Source: Saccharospirillum sp.
GTDB taxonomy: Bacteria > Pseudomonadota > Gammaproteobacteria > Pseudomonadales > Natronospirillaceae
Assembly (NCBI GenBank): GCA_018402545.1
Contig: JAGYIL010000004.1
Coordinates: forward strand, 124,001 to 188,000
Direction of reading: 5' to 3'
DNA length: 64,000 bases
The translations under genes and the position numbers were made by a program. Shown here in pieces: positions 8,744 through 18,211 of the stretch (positions are counted from its first letter, which is position 1; each line of letters starts with the position of its first letter). The notes under the pieces were generated by a model. That model was not told where the DNA came from and made no database searches. It saw only the letters and a program-made list of their open reading frames with translations.

Positions 8744-9967
8744 CTAGTGGCTGCCTTGGCTGAGGTATTGGTCGATATCTCTGGCACTGGTCTGAAAAAT
8801 CGCCTCCATGGCAGCCCCCACCTCGGAAAAACTAGGGTGGGATTGACGGTATTGCTGAATGAGCTGTGTATGCTGCTGAAGGCTTTTACCGGTGGTTTGC
8901 AGTGCGTTGCGAATCTCTGAGTGCGATAGACTGCATGAGCTACGGCCGAAAGCGACCAGGTAGCTTAGCGGCCACCAAACTTTGCGACCGGCCAATGTCA
9001 GGGCCGGTACGTCTTGGCTCAGGTAGGGCACGGTCGACACGATATCGTAGGTGGGTGCCAGTTGGCGTTCGCCGAAGGGCTGGTCGTATAGGATGCCGAA
9101 GTTTTTTAAGTGGGCGTCGCCATTACGAACTGCCCAGGAGACCAGGACCGACAGGAACAAGGCGTGCAATCCTCTTTTGCGATGTAAAGGCGAGAGGAAC
9201 GCGATGAGGGATTTCGACAGTTGCTCATAGCTGCCAGAGTATTTGTCTTCGGGTGCCCGGCCTTGCAGCACGCAGCCGTCTTCAAAGCCAAGCCATTGGC
9301 CGGTTCCGGTTCGGTCGAAGCGTTTCATGATGAATAGCTGACCGTCGGAGGATAAATCGAAATCGGGAACCGGCAGGCCAACCGCTTTGGCCAGGCTCAT
9401 GCAAAAATATTCGTTGGCGGCCAGTTCCGGGAAATCATCACCCCAGCTTTTTACGATGAAGCCGCCAGTTTTCAGAGTAGTTCGCTCAGCCGTCAGGGCT
9501 GGCACAATGACCTTGGGCTGAACGCCAGAAACACCGGAGCGCAGTGCGTATTTTTCGACCAACTCCTCGAACAACGCCCCGTTGTTGGAGTTTAGTAGCT
9601 CGTTGAGTGACTCGCCCTTTCCTTGTGTGGAATCGTCAGCTTTATCCGGATCGACGATTGCAACCCGACCGACTTGGAACCGGCCCAGGGCGGTAAGTAG
9701 CGTGAGGTCTCCGGGGCCATACAGTTTGGCGATGGTCTTTCGCAAGATGTCACCGAGATACCCTTCGGGCAGGTTTTGCGCAAAAACCGGATGCAGACCG
9801 TGATACAGGTAGGCATCCCTCTGCACGGGCATGGTAACTGACACCGCGTTGTCGGGCGCGGTGCCAGTGTTATAGAGAAAGACGGAAGGGTCCGGTCTCG
9901 CCGGGCTGGTCAGTTCACCCACGGGATGGTCATCGACGGTTACCTGAGCCCGGTGTTGAGTTGCCAT
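8744..9967 (-). CDS. hipA: HipA-family serine/threonine kinase toxin
   Basis: HipA-type protein kinase of 407 residues, the toxin half of a type II toxin-antitoxin pair; E. coli HipA phosphorylates glutamyl-tRNA synthetase. Features seen are an N-terminal couple_hipA-like region, a P-loop SGVSGVQPK (144-152), the ATP-binding Lys in GGFIVKSW (Lys173), MKRFDR (214-219), the catalytic NGDAHLKN (Asp284) and the Mg-binding TYD (Asp308). All key residues are present, so kinase activity is expected. It overlaps the upstream antitoxin gene by one base (TAATG), the usual hipBA coupling. The pair is inserted between recC and recB. The kinase target is unknown. Confidence 0.92.
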   Translation of the reverse strand: MATQHRAQVTVDDHPVGELTSPARPDPSVFLYNTGTAPDNAVSVTMPVQRDAYLYHGLHPVFAQNLPEGYLGDILRKTIAKLYGPGDLTLLTALGRFQVGRVAIVDPDKADDSTQGKGESLNELLNSNNGALFEELVEKYALRSGVSGVQPKVIVPALTAERTTLKTGGFIVKSWGDDFPELAANEYFCMSLAKAVGLPVPDFDLSSDGQLFIMKRFDRTGTGQWLGFEDGCVLQGRAPEDKYSGSYEQLSKSLIAFLSPLHRKRGLHALFLSVLVSWAVRNGDAHLKNFGILYDQPFGERQLAPTYDIVSTVPYLSQDVPALTLAGRKVWWPLSYLVAFGRSSCSLSHSEIRNALQTTGKSLQQHTQLIQQYRQSHPSFSEVGAAMEAIFQTSARDIDQYLSQGSH

Positions 9968-10221
9968 TACTGGCTCTCCCGATTCTGGCGTTGAAGGTCG
10001 TTAAGCGTTGGCAGGCCTTGAGCTTTCTGGGCTGTTAGTTCGAACCCCAGCACCGCTAATACCCGTTCCAGTTTGGCATATCCCATCTCCGGAAGGTGCT
10101 GGTTCTCCAGCTTCGACAGAGTGGTACGGTCGACACCGGCTACCTCAGCCAGAGACTGAATAGACAAGCCCGCCGCTTTGCGTTCTTTTCGGATAAACAA
10201 GCCAAGCTCGCTGAGCAACAT
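9967..10221 (-). CDS. hipB: HipB-like XRE-family antitoxin
   Basis: Small helix-turn-helix protein (84 residues from ATG 10221) with the XRE pattern IRKERKAAGLSIQSLAEVAGVDRTTLSKLEN, followed by a short tail. As in HipB, it should bind DNA, repress the operon and neutralise HipA. A longer frame from GTG 10275 (102 residues) exists, but it would translate the operator palindrome, so I prefer ATG 10221. The stop overlaps the hipA start. The recC stop is at 10292 on the same strand, so hipB lies immediately downstream of recC. Confidence 0.88.
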   Translation of the reverse strand: MLLSELGLFIRKERKAAGLSIQSLAEVAGVDRTTLSKLENQHLPEMGYAKLERVLAVLGFELTAQKAQGLPTLNDLQRQNRESQ

Positions 10222-10275
10222 GTGAATATACGCCACGTTTTGATCTAATAAGTAAGTATTGTAGCGTATATTCAC
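10222..10275 (-). promoter_or_regulatory. hipBA operator-promoter: perfect 12-bp inverted repeat
   Basis: GTGAATATACGC and its exact complement GCGTATATTCAC occupy 10222-10233 and 10264-10275, 12 of 12 bases paired, with 30 bp between. On the minus strand a -10-like TACAAT lies just inside the upstream arm, and the downstream arm ends one base before the hipB ATG. This is the expected geometry for an autoregulatory HipB operator bound by two dimers or by a HipBA complex. The recC stop codon is only 17 bp upstream, so read-through from recC is also possible. Confidence 0.7.
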
Positions 10276-10291
10276 GAAATAAGCGCATTTG

Positions 10292-13200
10292 CTAATCCTT
10301 TGCTACTTGCAGCGTCTCCTGCGCCCGGTGTTCAAACAGGGGCTCATAGAGCGGTGTTACCCCTTCGAACATTGCATCGTGTTCGGGTTGCTCGGGCCAG
10401 AACCAGGCTATGTAGGGGTCTTCGCTGAGGCCGTTGCTGAACCAGCCGTCGCCGTACCAGACTTTGTCGAAATCGCCCGGGTTGTACTCGCGGCGCTCGC
10501 GGGGTTTGGCCATTTCCATCGCGATGTCGGTGTGCCAGGGCAGGGGTTCGCACTGCCCGCGTCGCCAGAAGTCGAGCCAGCGGTTGAATTCGGTTCTGGC
10601 GGTGTCGGCGGTCATTGGGGCGAAGTTGATCGCGTAGACTTCGTCTTTTTTGCGTTCGCGGAAGACACCCATCGTGATCGTTTCCGATTGGGTGTTGGCC
10701 AGTAAGTGGTGGAGCCAGAGGCGCAGATGGTCTTTGCCTTTGGCATCGGCGAGGCGCCAGAACAGGAGTTCGCCGCCGGGTAGGCGCGGTAGGTTAGCGG
10801 TTACTTTTAGGGTGTCGTTGAAGACGCGTTCGGCCGGTTCGGTCACCAGTTGGGCGGCGCCGAGTGATAGTAAATGCTCACTAAAAGCGTCGGCCTGGGC
10901 TTGCCAGTCGGCCAGGGTGTCGTCTACCAGGGGGTTATCCGGTAGTCGGCCGGAGAGGCGGGCGGCCATGAGTTGGGTGTCGGCATCCGGCAGGGTTGGG
11001 TCGAAGCGGGTGGCGATCAGGTCTTGCTGTAGCTGGTAACGATCCAGGTGGTTGGCGGCGAAGGGTTCGGCGTCGGCCAGTTCGGGGGTGTCGTTCATGT
11101 CGAGAAACAGGCCCAGGCGTTGGCGGGCGAAGGCGCGGGCCGGGTGTTCGGCGAAGCGGAGCAGGTCTTCAATGCTCAGTTCTTCGGGCCAGTCGGGTTC
11201 GGCTAGCAACGGTGTGTTGTTGGGTGTTGGCAGCGGTTGGCCGAGGCGTAGCCAGCGGCTGTCGAAACTTGGCCAGGGGGTGGCGTTTTCTGACGCCGGG
11301 TCGGTGAGGTAGTTTTCCTGTGCGAAGGGCTGTAATGGTAGCGCCTGGATGCCGGTTTTGGCACGCCAGCCGGTTGCGCCTTCGAGATAGCTGAACAGTT
11401 CGGTCAGCACCAGGGAGGGCTGGCGTTCGGTGTTGGTGTTGACATCCCGGCCCTGGTAACTCAGGTAGAGGGCGTTGCGGGCCGAGAGCAGGGCTTCGAG
11501 AAAGAGGTAGCGGTCGTCGCCGCGGCGTGAACGGTCGCCCAGGCGGGGGCGGTCGTTGGCCATTAAGTCGAAGCCGAGTGGTGGCCGCTGGCGCGGGAAG
11601 TCGCCGTCGTTCAGGCCGAGTATGGCCAGTATTTTAAACGGCACCGAGCGCATTGGCACCATGGAGCACACAGTGATCTGGCCGGTCATGAACTGGCGGC
11701 CGGTGCGGGCCGGGCTGGCGAACATCTGTTGCAGGGCGTGGCGCACCACGGCCAGCGGCAGGGTGCCGGTGAAGCCAGCTTGCTGGCTGTGTTCGCTGAG
11801 GTCGCGCAGGGCATCGCGCAGGTCGTCCTGGGCGGCTTCGAAGCGGGCGTCGGTGGCGAACAGGGCCAGGCGGACTCGCTCTTGCAAAAAGCCTTGCCAG
11901 TCGCGGGCGGTGCGCGGGGTGTGCAGGTCGGCGGCGAGGTGTTTCAGGGCATCGACGAAGCCCGCGAGTTTGCCCAGCAGTTGAGCGTCGCTGCCTTCTA
12001 CGTTGGGCAGCAGCAGGCGCTGGCCCACCACGGTTTCGGTATCGCCCCAGGCGAAGCCGACGAGCAGGCGTTCCAGGCCCTGTTGCCAGCTGTAGGTGTC
12101 GTTGATGGCGTTGTCGCTGGATTGGATGTACTGGCGTTTGTGGGCGTCGTCCAACCCCCAGTGCACGCAGGCGGCGTTGAGCCAGCGGGCGAGGGGGTCG
12201 AGGTCGTCTTGCGTTAAACCGAACTGCTGCTGAATCGCCGGGACGCGCAGCCAGCCGATCACCTGCGTTACCTGGAAGCGGGCGTCGGGCAGGGTGAGCA
12301 GGTCGAGAAAGGCGGCGATGGTCGGGTCGGCGTCTTTTAAGTTGCGGTCGGCGATGGAGCAGGGCAAGGGCGGTACGTCTTCGCCGATGTCGTCGAAGCG
12401 GCGGGCGAACACGGCTTCTACAAAAGGCGCGTAATCTTCGACGTTGGGGCACATCACCAGCACGTCTTTCGGGGTGAGGGTTTTGTCGGCATTGAACTGG
12501 TGCAGCAGCCAGTCGTGCAGGCCCTGAACTTCGCGCAGGGCGCTGTGGGCACTGCGTACGCACAGGGAGTGATCGCTTACATCGCCTGCCTTTTCATTGG
12601 GCTGTTCGCGGCCATCTTTCAGTTTCAGCAGATCGCGTTGCAGTTGGTTGAGCAGGGTGTCGCCTTCGGGTTCTACGAACACCGGGGTTTCGATATCGGC
12701 GCGGTCGCTGAGCAGGTTGACGAAGGCCTGGCCCTGTTGGCCCAGGTTGCCGATTAACGGGTTGCCGACTTCGATGTTCAGGTCGTCGCTGTCGTGGCCC
12801 TGCAACACCCAGTCGGCTCGTTTTTTTTCGGCCTGTTTTTCGCTTTGGGTTTCGCCCCAGTACTCGTCGCTGGGGTTGAGGTGAAACAGGTGGATGTCCA
12901 GGCCGGCCTGGTCGGAGAGGCCTTTCAGGAAATCGAGCCAGAGCGGGGCCAGGCTGTTGATGCCGAAAATGAACAGCCGTTCGGGCAGCGGTTCGGCCGG
13001 GCTGTCGAGTTGTTGCATGGCGCGTTTCAGCAAGGCGAGCGGGTGGTTCGGGTTATCCCGCACCAGGTGACGCCAGAGTTGGGCTTGCCAGTGGTCTCCC
13101 TGGCCGGCTTCCCAGCTTTCTATCCAGTCGGGCCGGTACATTAAATATTGTTCGTACAAGTCGGCCAGTTGCTCGGCCAGTTGGAAGCGGCGCAGCGGTT

Positions 13201-13582
13201 GCTGACGGGCCGACTGGTTCTGCCAGTAGCGGCTGGGTTCGGCAAACATGGGGTCGGTGGTAATGAATCCCTGACCCAGCAGATCGTGCAGGCGCCAGAC
13301 CAGCACTTCGCGTCGGAAGGGGGACTGTTCTGGCACTTCGCTTGCACCCAGAACCTGGCGGATCAGCGTCCACATTTGCTGGATGGGCAGCGGAAAGGCC
13401 AGGTTCATGCTGATTTGGCGGCTGGGGTGATCGGCGAGTTTCATGTTCAGCCAGTGCGCCATGCCCTGATGCTGCACCAGAATGATGTCGGGTTGCAGTG
13501 GGTTGTCGACCGGCAGTGCAAGCAGGGTGGCGAGCGGGTCGATCAGAGTGTCGAGCTGGTTGCCGGGCAGAACGTGAAACAT
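10292..13582 (-). CDS. recC: RecBCD exonuclease subunit RecC
   Basis: RecC recognises Chi and splits the DNA strands in the RecBCD complex. From ATG 13582 the protein has 1096 residues (usual about 1120) and begins MFHVLPGNQLDTLIDPLA. Family landmarks are VQHQGMAHWLNMKLAD, NLAFPLPIQQMW, RLFIFGINSLAPLWLDFL, VLVMCPNVEDYAPFVEAVF, PMRSVPFKILAILGLNDGDFPRQ and DRSRRGDDRYLFLEALLSAR. The frame stays open to 13831, but that extension translates repeat R1 and is rejected. The gene runs minus-strand toward hipBA, and recB begins 3.4 kb further on, so the normally contiguous recC-recB-recD order is interrupted. Confidence 0.95.
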   Translation of the reverse strand: MFHVLPGNQLDTLIDPLATLLALPVDNPLQPDIILVQHQGMAHWLNMKLADHPSRQISMNLAFPLPIQQMWTLIRQVLGASEVPEQSPFRREVLVWRLHDLLGQGFITTDPMFAEPSRYWQNQSARQQPLRRFQLAEQLADLYEQYLMYRPDWIESWEAGQGDHWQAQLWRHLVRDNPNHPLALLKRAMQQLDSPAEPLPERLFIFGINSLAPLWLDFLKGLSDQAGLDIHLFHLNPSDEYWGETQSEKQAEKKRADWVLQGHDSDDLNIEVGNPLIGNLGQQGQAFVNLLSDRADIETPVFVEPEGDTLLNQLQRDLLKLKDGREQPNEKAGDVSDHSLCVRSAHSALREVQGLHDWLLHQFNADKTLTPKDVLVMCPNVEDYAPFVEAVFARRFDDIGEDVPPLPCSIADRNLKDADPTIAAFLDLLTLPDARFQVTQVIGWLRVPAIQQQFGLTQDDLDPLARWLNAACVHWGLDDAHKRQYIQSSDNAINDTYSWQQGLERLLVGFAWGDTETVVGQRLLLPNVEGSDAQLLGKLAGFVDALKHLAADLHTPRTARDWQGFLQERVRLALFATDARFEAAQDDLRDALRDLSEHSQQAGFTGTLPLAVVRHALQQMFASPARTGRQFMTGQITVCSMVPMRSVPFKILAILGLNDGDFPRQRPPLGFDLMANDRPRLGDRSRRGDDRYLFLEALLSARNALYLSYQGRDVNTNTERQPSLVLTELFSYLEGATGWRAKTGIQALPLQPFAQENYLTDPASENATPWPSFDSRWLRLGQPLPTPNNTPLLAEPDWPEELSIEDLLRFAEHPARAFARQRLGLFLDMNDTPELADAEPFAANHLDRYQLQQDLIATRFDPTLPDADTQLMAARLSGRLPDNPLVDDTLADWQAQADAFSEHLLSLGAAQLVTEPAERVFNDTLKVTANLPRLPGGELLFWRLADAKGKDHLRLWLHHLLANTQSETITMGVFRERKKDEVYAINFAPMTADTARTEFNRWLDFWRRGQCEPLPWHTDIAMEMAKPRERREYNPGDFDKVWYGDGWFSNGLSEDPYIAWFWPEQPEHDAMFEGVTPLYEPLFEHRAQETLQVAKD

Positions 13583-13943
13583 GAAGCAGACTCGTGGGGT
13601 TTTGGACAGTGTAGCAAGGTGGCCGGGTTTGTAGGAGTTGAAGGATGAATCCGATGTTAGTTGTGCTCCCCAAGGCCCTTCGACAGGCTCAGGGCGAACG
13701 GGAGTTGGAGTAAGTTGCCTCAGCGCTTCATTCCGTTCGGGGTGAGCTTGTCGAACCCCCTTGGGGAATTGATTAAACCCTTGATTTAAGCCCTGGTAAA
13801 TCCACTGGAAGCCGGTAACTGAACAGGGCATTCTGTTGTGCTTTCAATAAATTGTACTGTCTAACAATAAGGTGTTCGGTTGGGTTGGCCTGAATTCGGG
13901 CCGGTGACGTACCTATCCCATCCGATTTTTAAGGAGTAGTGGC
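13583..13943. other. Divergent intergenic region recC/RND adaptor with repeat R1
   Basis: About 360 bp separating the divergently transcribed recC and the RND adaptor gene. It contains repeat R1 (13667-13767), 85 bp upstream of the recC start. The adaptor gene has AAGGAG at 13931, twelve bases before its ATG. No regulator gene or clear operator is visible for the pump. Confidence 0.4.
13667..13767. repeat. Inverted repeat element R1 (TTCGACA family)
   Basis: Roughly 35-bp arms with about 30 bp between: TCCCCAAGG-CC-CTTCGACAGGCTCA-GGG-CGAACGG on one side and its near complement CCGTTCGGGGTGAGCTTGTCGAA-CCCCCTTGGGGA on the other. The two arms differ at a few paired positions (CC/GG and GGG/CCC runs), which are inverted and not complementary. 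R2 and R3 elsewhere in the window have the same design. Similar TTCGACAAGCTCAGG sequences are scattered in many proteobacterial genomes. This copy lies upstream of recC. Confidence 0.75.
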
Positions 13944-15056
13944 ATGTCTCTCTGGAAACAAAGTGCGCTGGCGCTGGCGTTAATTGCATTGGCCGGTGGC
14001 GGTTGGTTGGTCTGGCATCCGGCTGGAGAAGGCACGCGCGTGCAGCTGGGTCTGGCTGAGGCGTCTGAATCCAGTGGTGGCGGGCGGCCTGGCTTTGGGT
14101 TTGGCGGTGGTGGCGGGACGCTGGTGGTGACGGACCAGGTGGGTGAAGGTGTCATTAATGACCGGCTGACCGCTATTGGCGATGGCGCTGCGTTGCGGTC
14201 GGTGTCGATTAACCCTGAAGTCAGCGGGCGCATTACCGAGGTGTTGCGTGGCTCGGGTGATCGGGTGGAAGCCGGGGATGTGATTGCCCGTATGGACGCA
14301 AGCTCTGAACGAATTGCGCTCGACCGGGCCCGGTTGGCGGTGCGCGATGCTGAAAACCGGGTGGAGCGGTTAACGCGGATGCAACAGGGTAATTCCATTA
14401 CTCAGGTTGAGCGGGTGGAAGCCGAGTCTGCATTGGAGTCGGCCCGGCTGGCTGTGCGTGAGGCTGAGCTGGCATTGTCACGCCGTACCATAACGGCACC
14501 ATTCGGTGGGGTGCTGGGAATCATGTCGCTGGAGCCGGGCAGTCTGGTTGGCTCGCAGGATGAAGTGGCGCGGCTGGATGACCGGTCGGATCTACTGGTC
14601 GAGTTCCGGGTGCCGGAGCGGTTTGTGGGGGCCATTGCTGTTGGGCGTGCCATTGATGTAACGCCGGTGTCGAACCCGGCGTTGGAAGTGACTGGTGAAA
14701 TTACGGCGATCGACAGCCGGCTGGAAGCCGATTCCCGCACGCTTCGGGTGCAGGCCCGGGTCGATAACGAAGCCGACCGGTTGCGTCCGGGCATGTCGTT
14801 TATTCTGGATCTGCAGTTCGCTGGTGACACCTTCCCAACGGTGAACCCGTTGGCGGTTCAGTGGCGGTCGGAAGGCGCTTACGTCTGGCGCGTTAATAGC
14901 GAGGGCGAAGCTGAGCAGGTGCCGGTGCGCATTATTCAGCGCAATTCGGATGCGGTGCTGGTCGATGCGCCGTTGCAGCCAGGTGACGAGGTAGTGACCG
15001 AAGGCGTGCAATCGGTTCGTGCCGGTGCGGCCGTGCGCCAGGCGGGGGGTAGCTGA
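13944..15056 (+). CDS. RND efflux periplasmic adaptor subunit (membrane fusion protein)
   Basis: Inner-membrane-anchored periplasmic adaptor, 370 residues. A hydrophobic N-terminal segment (about residues 7-24) is followed by a Gly-rich linker. The biotinyl-lipoyl-like half motifs are VSGRITEVLRGSGDRVEAGDVIARMD and ITAPFGGVLGIMSLEPGSLVGSQ. A coiled-coil hairpin (ALDRARLAVRDAENRVERLTRMQ and ESALESARLAVREAELALSRR) lies between them, and a beta-barrel domain with RPGMSFILDLQF follows. The start has an AAGGAG box. The pump gene begins two bases after the stop, so the two form an operon. No outer-membrane TolC gene is adjacent, so the pump probably shares a genomic TolC. The substrate is unknown. 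Confidence 0.92.
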   Translation: MSLWKQSALALALIALAGGGWLVWHPAGEGTRVQLGLAEASESSGGGRPGFGFGGGGGTLVVTDQVGEGVINDRLTAIGDGAALRSVSINPEVSGRITEVLRGSGDRVEAGDVIARMDASSERIALDRARLAVRDAENRVERLTRMQQGNSITQVERVEAESALESARLAVREAELALSRRTITAPFGGVLGIMSLEPGSLVGSQDEVARLDDRSDLLVEFRVPERFVGAIAVGRAIDVTPVSNPALEVTGEITAIDSRLEADSRTLRVQARVDNEADRLRPGMSFILDLQFAGDTFPTVNPLAVQWRSEGAYVWRVNSEGEAEQVPVRIIQRNSDAVLVDAPLQPGDEVVTEGVQSVRAGAAVRQAGGS

Positions 15057-15058
15057 GT

Positions 15059-18000
15059 ATGTCTGCGGAACCCAGAATGGCCCGGATGGGCGGTTTTACG
15101 GCCTTGTTTGTGCGGCGCCCGGTGCTGGCGCTGGTGGTCAGTGCGCTGATTGTGGTGACTGGCTTTGCCGGTTTATCCGGCGTGGAAATTCGCGAATTGC
15201 CGTCGGTCGATTCGCCGGTGGTGACCATCGTAGCCTCCTATTCCGGCGCCGCGCCTGAAACAATTGACCGGGAAGTGACCGGCGTGCTGGAAGGTGCGGT
15301 GGCCCGGGTCTCCGGCATTAATGCCATTTCTTCCAGTTCCAGTTTTGGCCGCAGCCGAATCACGCTGGAATTTCGCAGCGATACCAATCTGGATACCGCA
15401 ACCTCCGACATTCGCGATGCCATTGGCCGCGTGGTTGGCCGTTTGCCCAGTGGCGTCGATGACCCGCAAATTATTAAGGCAGACTCCGATGCATCGCCGG
15501 TGATGCGGTTATCAGTAACATCGGCAGAGTTATCCATTCAGGATCTGTCGTTGCTGGTTGAAAACGATGTGCTGGATCGCCTGGCCGCTGTGCCGGGTGT
15601 GGCTGATTTACAAGTATTTGGTGCCCGTGAACGCATTTTCCGGGTCGATATCGACCAGTACCGGCTTGCCAGCTTTGGCTTGACCGTGGCGGATGTGCGC
15701 CAGGCGTTGAGCGACGTGTCGTTTGATTCACCCGCCGGTGCGCTGTCGAGCAACGACCAGAGCCTGGTGGTGCGGACCTCGGCGCAAATCGCCGAGACGG
15801 AAGATTTTATGAACCTGCGCATCCGGCCGGATGTGCGCATTCGCGATGTCGCCACCGTGACCCTGGGTGAAGACCCGGGCGACAGTATTTTGCGTGCCAA
15901 CGGCGCCGCCGGTGTGGGCATTGGCATTGTGCGACAGGCACAGTCGAATACACTGGAAATTTCTTCGGCGGTTCGCAATGCGGTTGACGACATTCGCGGC
16001 ATTCTGCCAGAGGGCGTTAACATTCGGGTGTCGAGTGATGATGCTACTTATATAGGCGGGGCGATCTCCGAGGCTGTAAAAACGCTGCTGATGGCGGTGG
16101 CGATTGTCACGCTGATTATCTTCGTTTTCTTGCGCGACTGGCGCGCAACGCTGATTCCGGCCATCACCATTCCGGTGGCACTGATCGGTACGCTGGCGGC
16201 GATTTACATGGCCGGGTTTTCGGTGAACATTCTGACCTTGCTGGCCTTGGTATTGGCGACTGGCATGGTGGTCGACGACACCATTGTGGTGCTGGAAAAC
16301 ATTGTGCGTAAACGCAACCAGGGCATGGGCTCGCGTGCAGCAGCCGTGCTCGGTGTGCAGCAGGTATTTTTTGCCGTCGTCACCACAACAGCGACGCTGG
16401 CTGCTGTGTTTATTCCGCTGTCGTTTTTGCCCGGGCAAGCAGGTGGCCTGTTCCGCGAGTTCGGTTTTACGCTGGCGATGGCGGTGGTGCTGAGTTCCGT
16501 TGTGGCGTTGACGCTGTGCCCGATGCTGTCATCACGTTTGTTGCGGGCTCATGTTGAACCAAAAGAAGGTGAGCGACGCAGTCGGGGCTTGTTTGATGTC
16601 ATCGGTGATGCACTGCAGGCACTCTTTGTTCGCATCCTGCATTTTTCGTTGCGGGCACCGCTGGTGATTCTGACCATCTCGATACTGGTGTTTGCGCTGG
16701 CGATCAGCCTGTGGGGTCAGCTGGATCAGGAGGTGACGCCCCAGGAAGACCGGTCCGTTGCCTTACTGTCGGTCTCGGCACCGCAGGGGGTGAGTCTGGA
16801 TTACACGAACCAGCAAATGCGCCGCGTCGAGCAACTGATGCAACCCTTGCTGGCTTCCGGTGAAGTGGAGAATACCTTTTCAATTACCGGGATTGGCTCG
16901 GGCAACCGGGGTTTTATGGTGATGGGGCTGGCGCCGCAGGAAGAACGTGAGCGCAGCCAGCAGGAAATCGTTGGCGAAATTAACGGCTTGCTGGCCACCG
17001 TTCCCGGCATTCGTGCCTTTGCCATTCAGCCCAACAGTTTGGGCATTCGGGGTGCCGGCCAGGGGTTGCGGTTTGCGGTGGTAGGCAGCAATTACGATCG
17101 TCTGGGTGAATCGGCCGAGGCTCTGGTGGCTGAGCTGGAACAGGACCGCCGTTTCGGCCGCATCAGTATGTCATATGAAACCACTCAGCCCCAGTTATCA
17201 GTGACCATCGATCGGGACCGGGCAGACGACCTGGGCATTAACATCAATGGCCTGGCCGAGGCCATGCAGGCCTTGCTCGAAGGCCGGGAAGTGGGGTCGG
17301 TGTTTATTGAAGACCGCAGCTTTGCGATGAAGATGCTGTCGACCACGCACCCGGTGCGGGACCCGACCGACTTGCAGAACATTTTTCTGCGCACCGGTGA
17401 TGGCCGCATGGTACCGATGGCGACGGTGGTGTCTCTGGAAGAGCAAGCCGTTGCGCCTTCGTTGAGCCGTGAATCCCAACTGCGTTCCGTTGCCATAACC
17501 GCCAGCCTGTCGCCGGGCTTTGCGCTGGGCGATGCGTTGCAACAGGCCGAGCAAATTGCTGAACCGCTGTTGCAGGATGGCATGCGTATATTGCCACTGT
17601 CGGAAGCGGCGACCCTCGATGAAACGTCGAATGCGCTGGTGCTCACCTTTGGCTTTGCGTTGCTGATTGTGTTTCTCGTTCTGGCAGCTCAGTTTGAAAG
17701 TTTTGTCAGTGCATTGATCGTTATTTTTACGGTGCCGTTCGGGCTGGCTTGTGCGATTTTTGCCTTGTTGTTTGCCGGCATCAGCCTAAATGTGTACAGC
17801 CAGATCGGGCTGGTGTTGCTGGTGGGCGTGATGGCCAAAAACGGGATCTTGATGGTCGAGTTTGCCAACCAGCTGCGTAACCGGGGGTATCAGGTTCGTG
17901 AAGCGATTGAAGAAGCCGCCATTATTCGCTTGCGCCCGGTAATGATGACCATGACGTCTACGGTGCTGGGTGCGCTGCCACTGGTGTTGTCGACCGGCCC

Positions 18001-18184
18001 GGGCGCCGAGGCCCGCGAAGCCCTGGGGTGGGTGATTGTGCTGGGGCTGGGCATGGCGTCGGTGGCGACCTTGTTTTTAACGCCCGTTGCCTACTTGCTG
18101 CTGGCTCGTTTCAGCAAACCGCAGCAGGAAGAGCAAGACCGGCTGGATCGGGAACTGGCGGTGGCCGACGAGCAACTGGCCTGA
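15059..18184 (+). CDS. RND-family multidrug efflux permease (AcrB/HAE-1 type)
   Basis: Proton-driven inner-membrane pump of 1041 residues, the usual length for the hydrophobe/amphiphile efflux family. It has TM1 near residues 13-31, a first large periplasmic loop, then TM2-TM7. TM4 carries the proton-relay pair in GMVVDDTIVVLENI (Asp406 and Asp407). A second periplasmic loop starts near QLDQEVTPQEDRS, and the C-terminal half includes SQIGLVLLVGVMAKNGILMVEFANQLRNRG and RLRPVMMTMTSTVLGALPL. All hallmarks are present. It follows the adaptor gene with a two-base gap. It may belong to the MexF/OqxB-like or VexF-like branches; substrate specificity cannot be read from sequence. Confidence 0.94.
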   Translation: MSAEPRMARMGGFTALFVRRPVLALVVSALIVVTGFAGLSGVEIRELPSVDSPVVTIVASYSGAAPETIDREVTGVLEGAVARVSGINAISSSSSFGRSRITLEFRSDTNLDTATSDIRDAIGRVVGRLPSGVDDPQIIKADSDASPVMRLSVTSAELSIQDLSLLVENDVLDRLAAVPGVADLQVFGARERIFRVDIDQYRLASFGLTVADVRQALSDVSFDSPAGALSSNDQSLVVRTSAQIAETEDFMNLRIRPDVRIRDVATVTLGEDPGDSILRANGAAGVGIGIVRQAQSNTLEISSAVRNAVDDIRGILPEGVNIRVSSDDATYIGGAISEAVKTLLMAVAIVTLIIFVFLRDWRATLIPAITIPVALIGTLAAIYMAGFSVNILTLLALVLATGMVVDDTIVVLENIVRKRNQGMGSRAAAVLGVQQVFFAVVTTTATLAAVFIPLSFLPGQAGGLFREFGFTLAMAVVLSSVVALTLCPMLSSRLLRAHVEPKEGERRSRGLFDVIGDALQALFVRILHFSLRAPLVILTISILVFALAISLWGQLDQEVTPQEDRSVALLSVSAPQGVSLDYTNQQMRRVEQLMQPLLASGEVENTFSITGIGSGNRGFMVMGLAPQEERERSQQEIVGEINGLLATVPGIRAFAIQPNSLGIRGAGQGLRFAVVGSNYDRLGESAEALVAELEQDRRFGRISMSYETTQPQLSVTIDRDRADDLGININGLAEAMQALLEGREVGSVFIEDRSFAMKMLSTTHPVRDPTDLQNIFLRTGDGRMVPMATVVSLEEQAVAPSLSRESQLRSVAITASLSPGFALGDALQQAEQIAEPLLQDGMRILPLSEAATLDETSNALVLTFGFALLIVFLVLAAQFESFVSALIVIFTVPFGLACAIFALLFAGISLNVYSQIGLVLLVGVMAKNGILMVEFANQLRNRGYQVREAIEEAAIIRLRPVMMTMTSTVLGALPLVLSTGPGAEAREALGWVIVLGLGMASVATLFLTPVAYLLLARFSKPQQEEQDRLDRELAVADEQLA

Positions 18185-18211
18185 TGTTGTTTAACCGGTG
18201 GCGGATTTTGC

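Noticed and set aside
13583-13831. N-terminal extension of recC to 13831
   Set aside because: The extra residues translate repeat R1 and are unlike RecC; the family start MFHVLPGNQ is at 13582.
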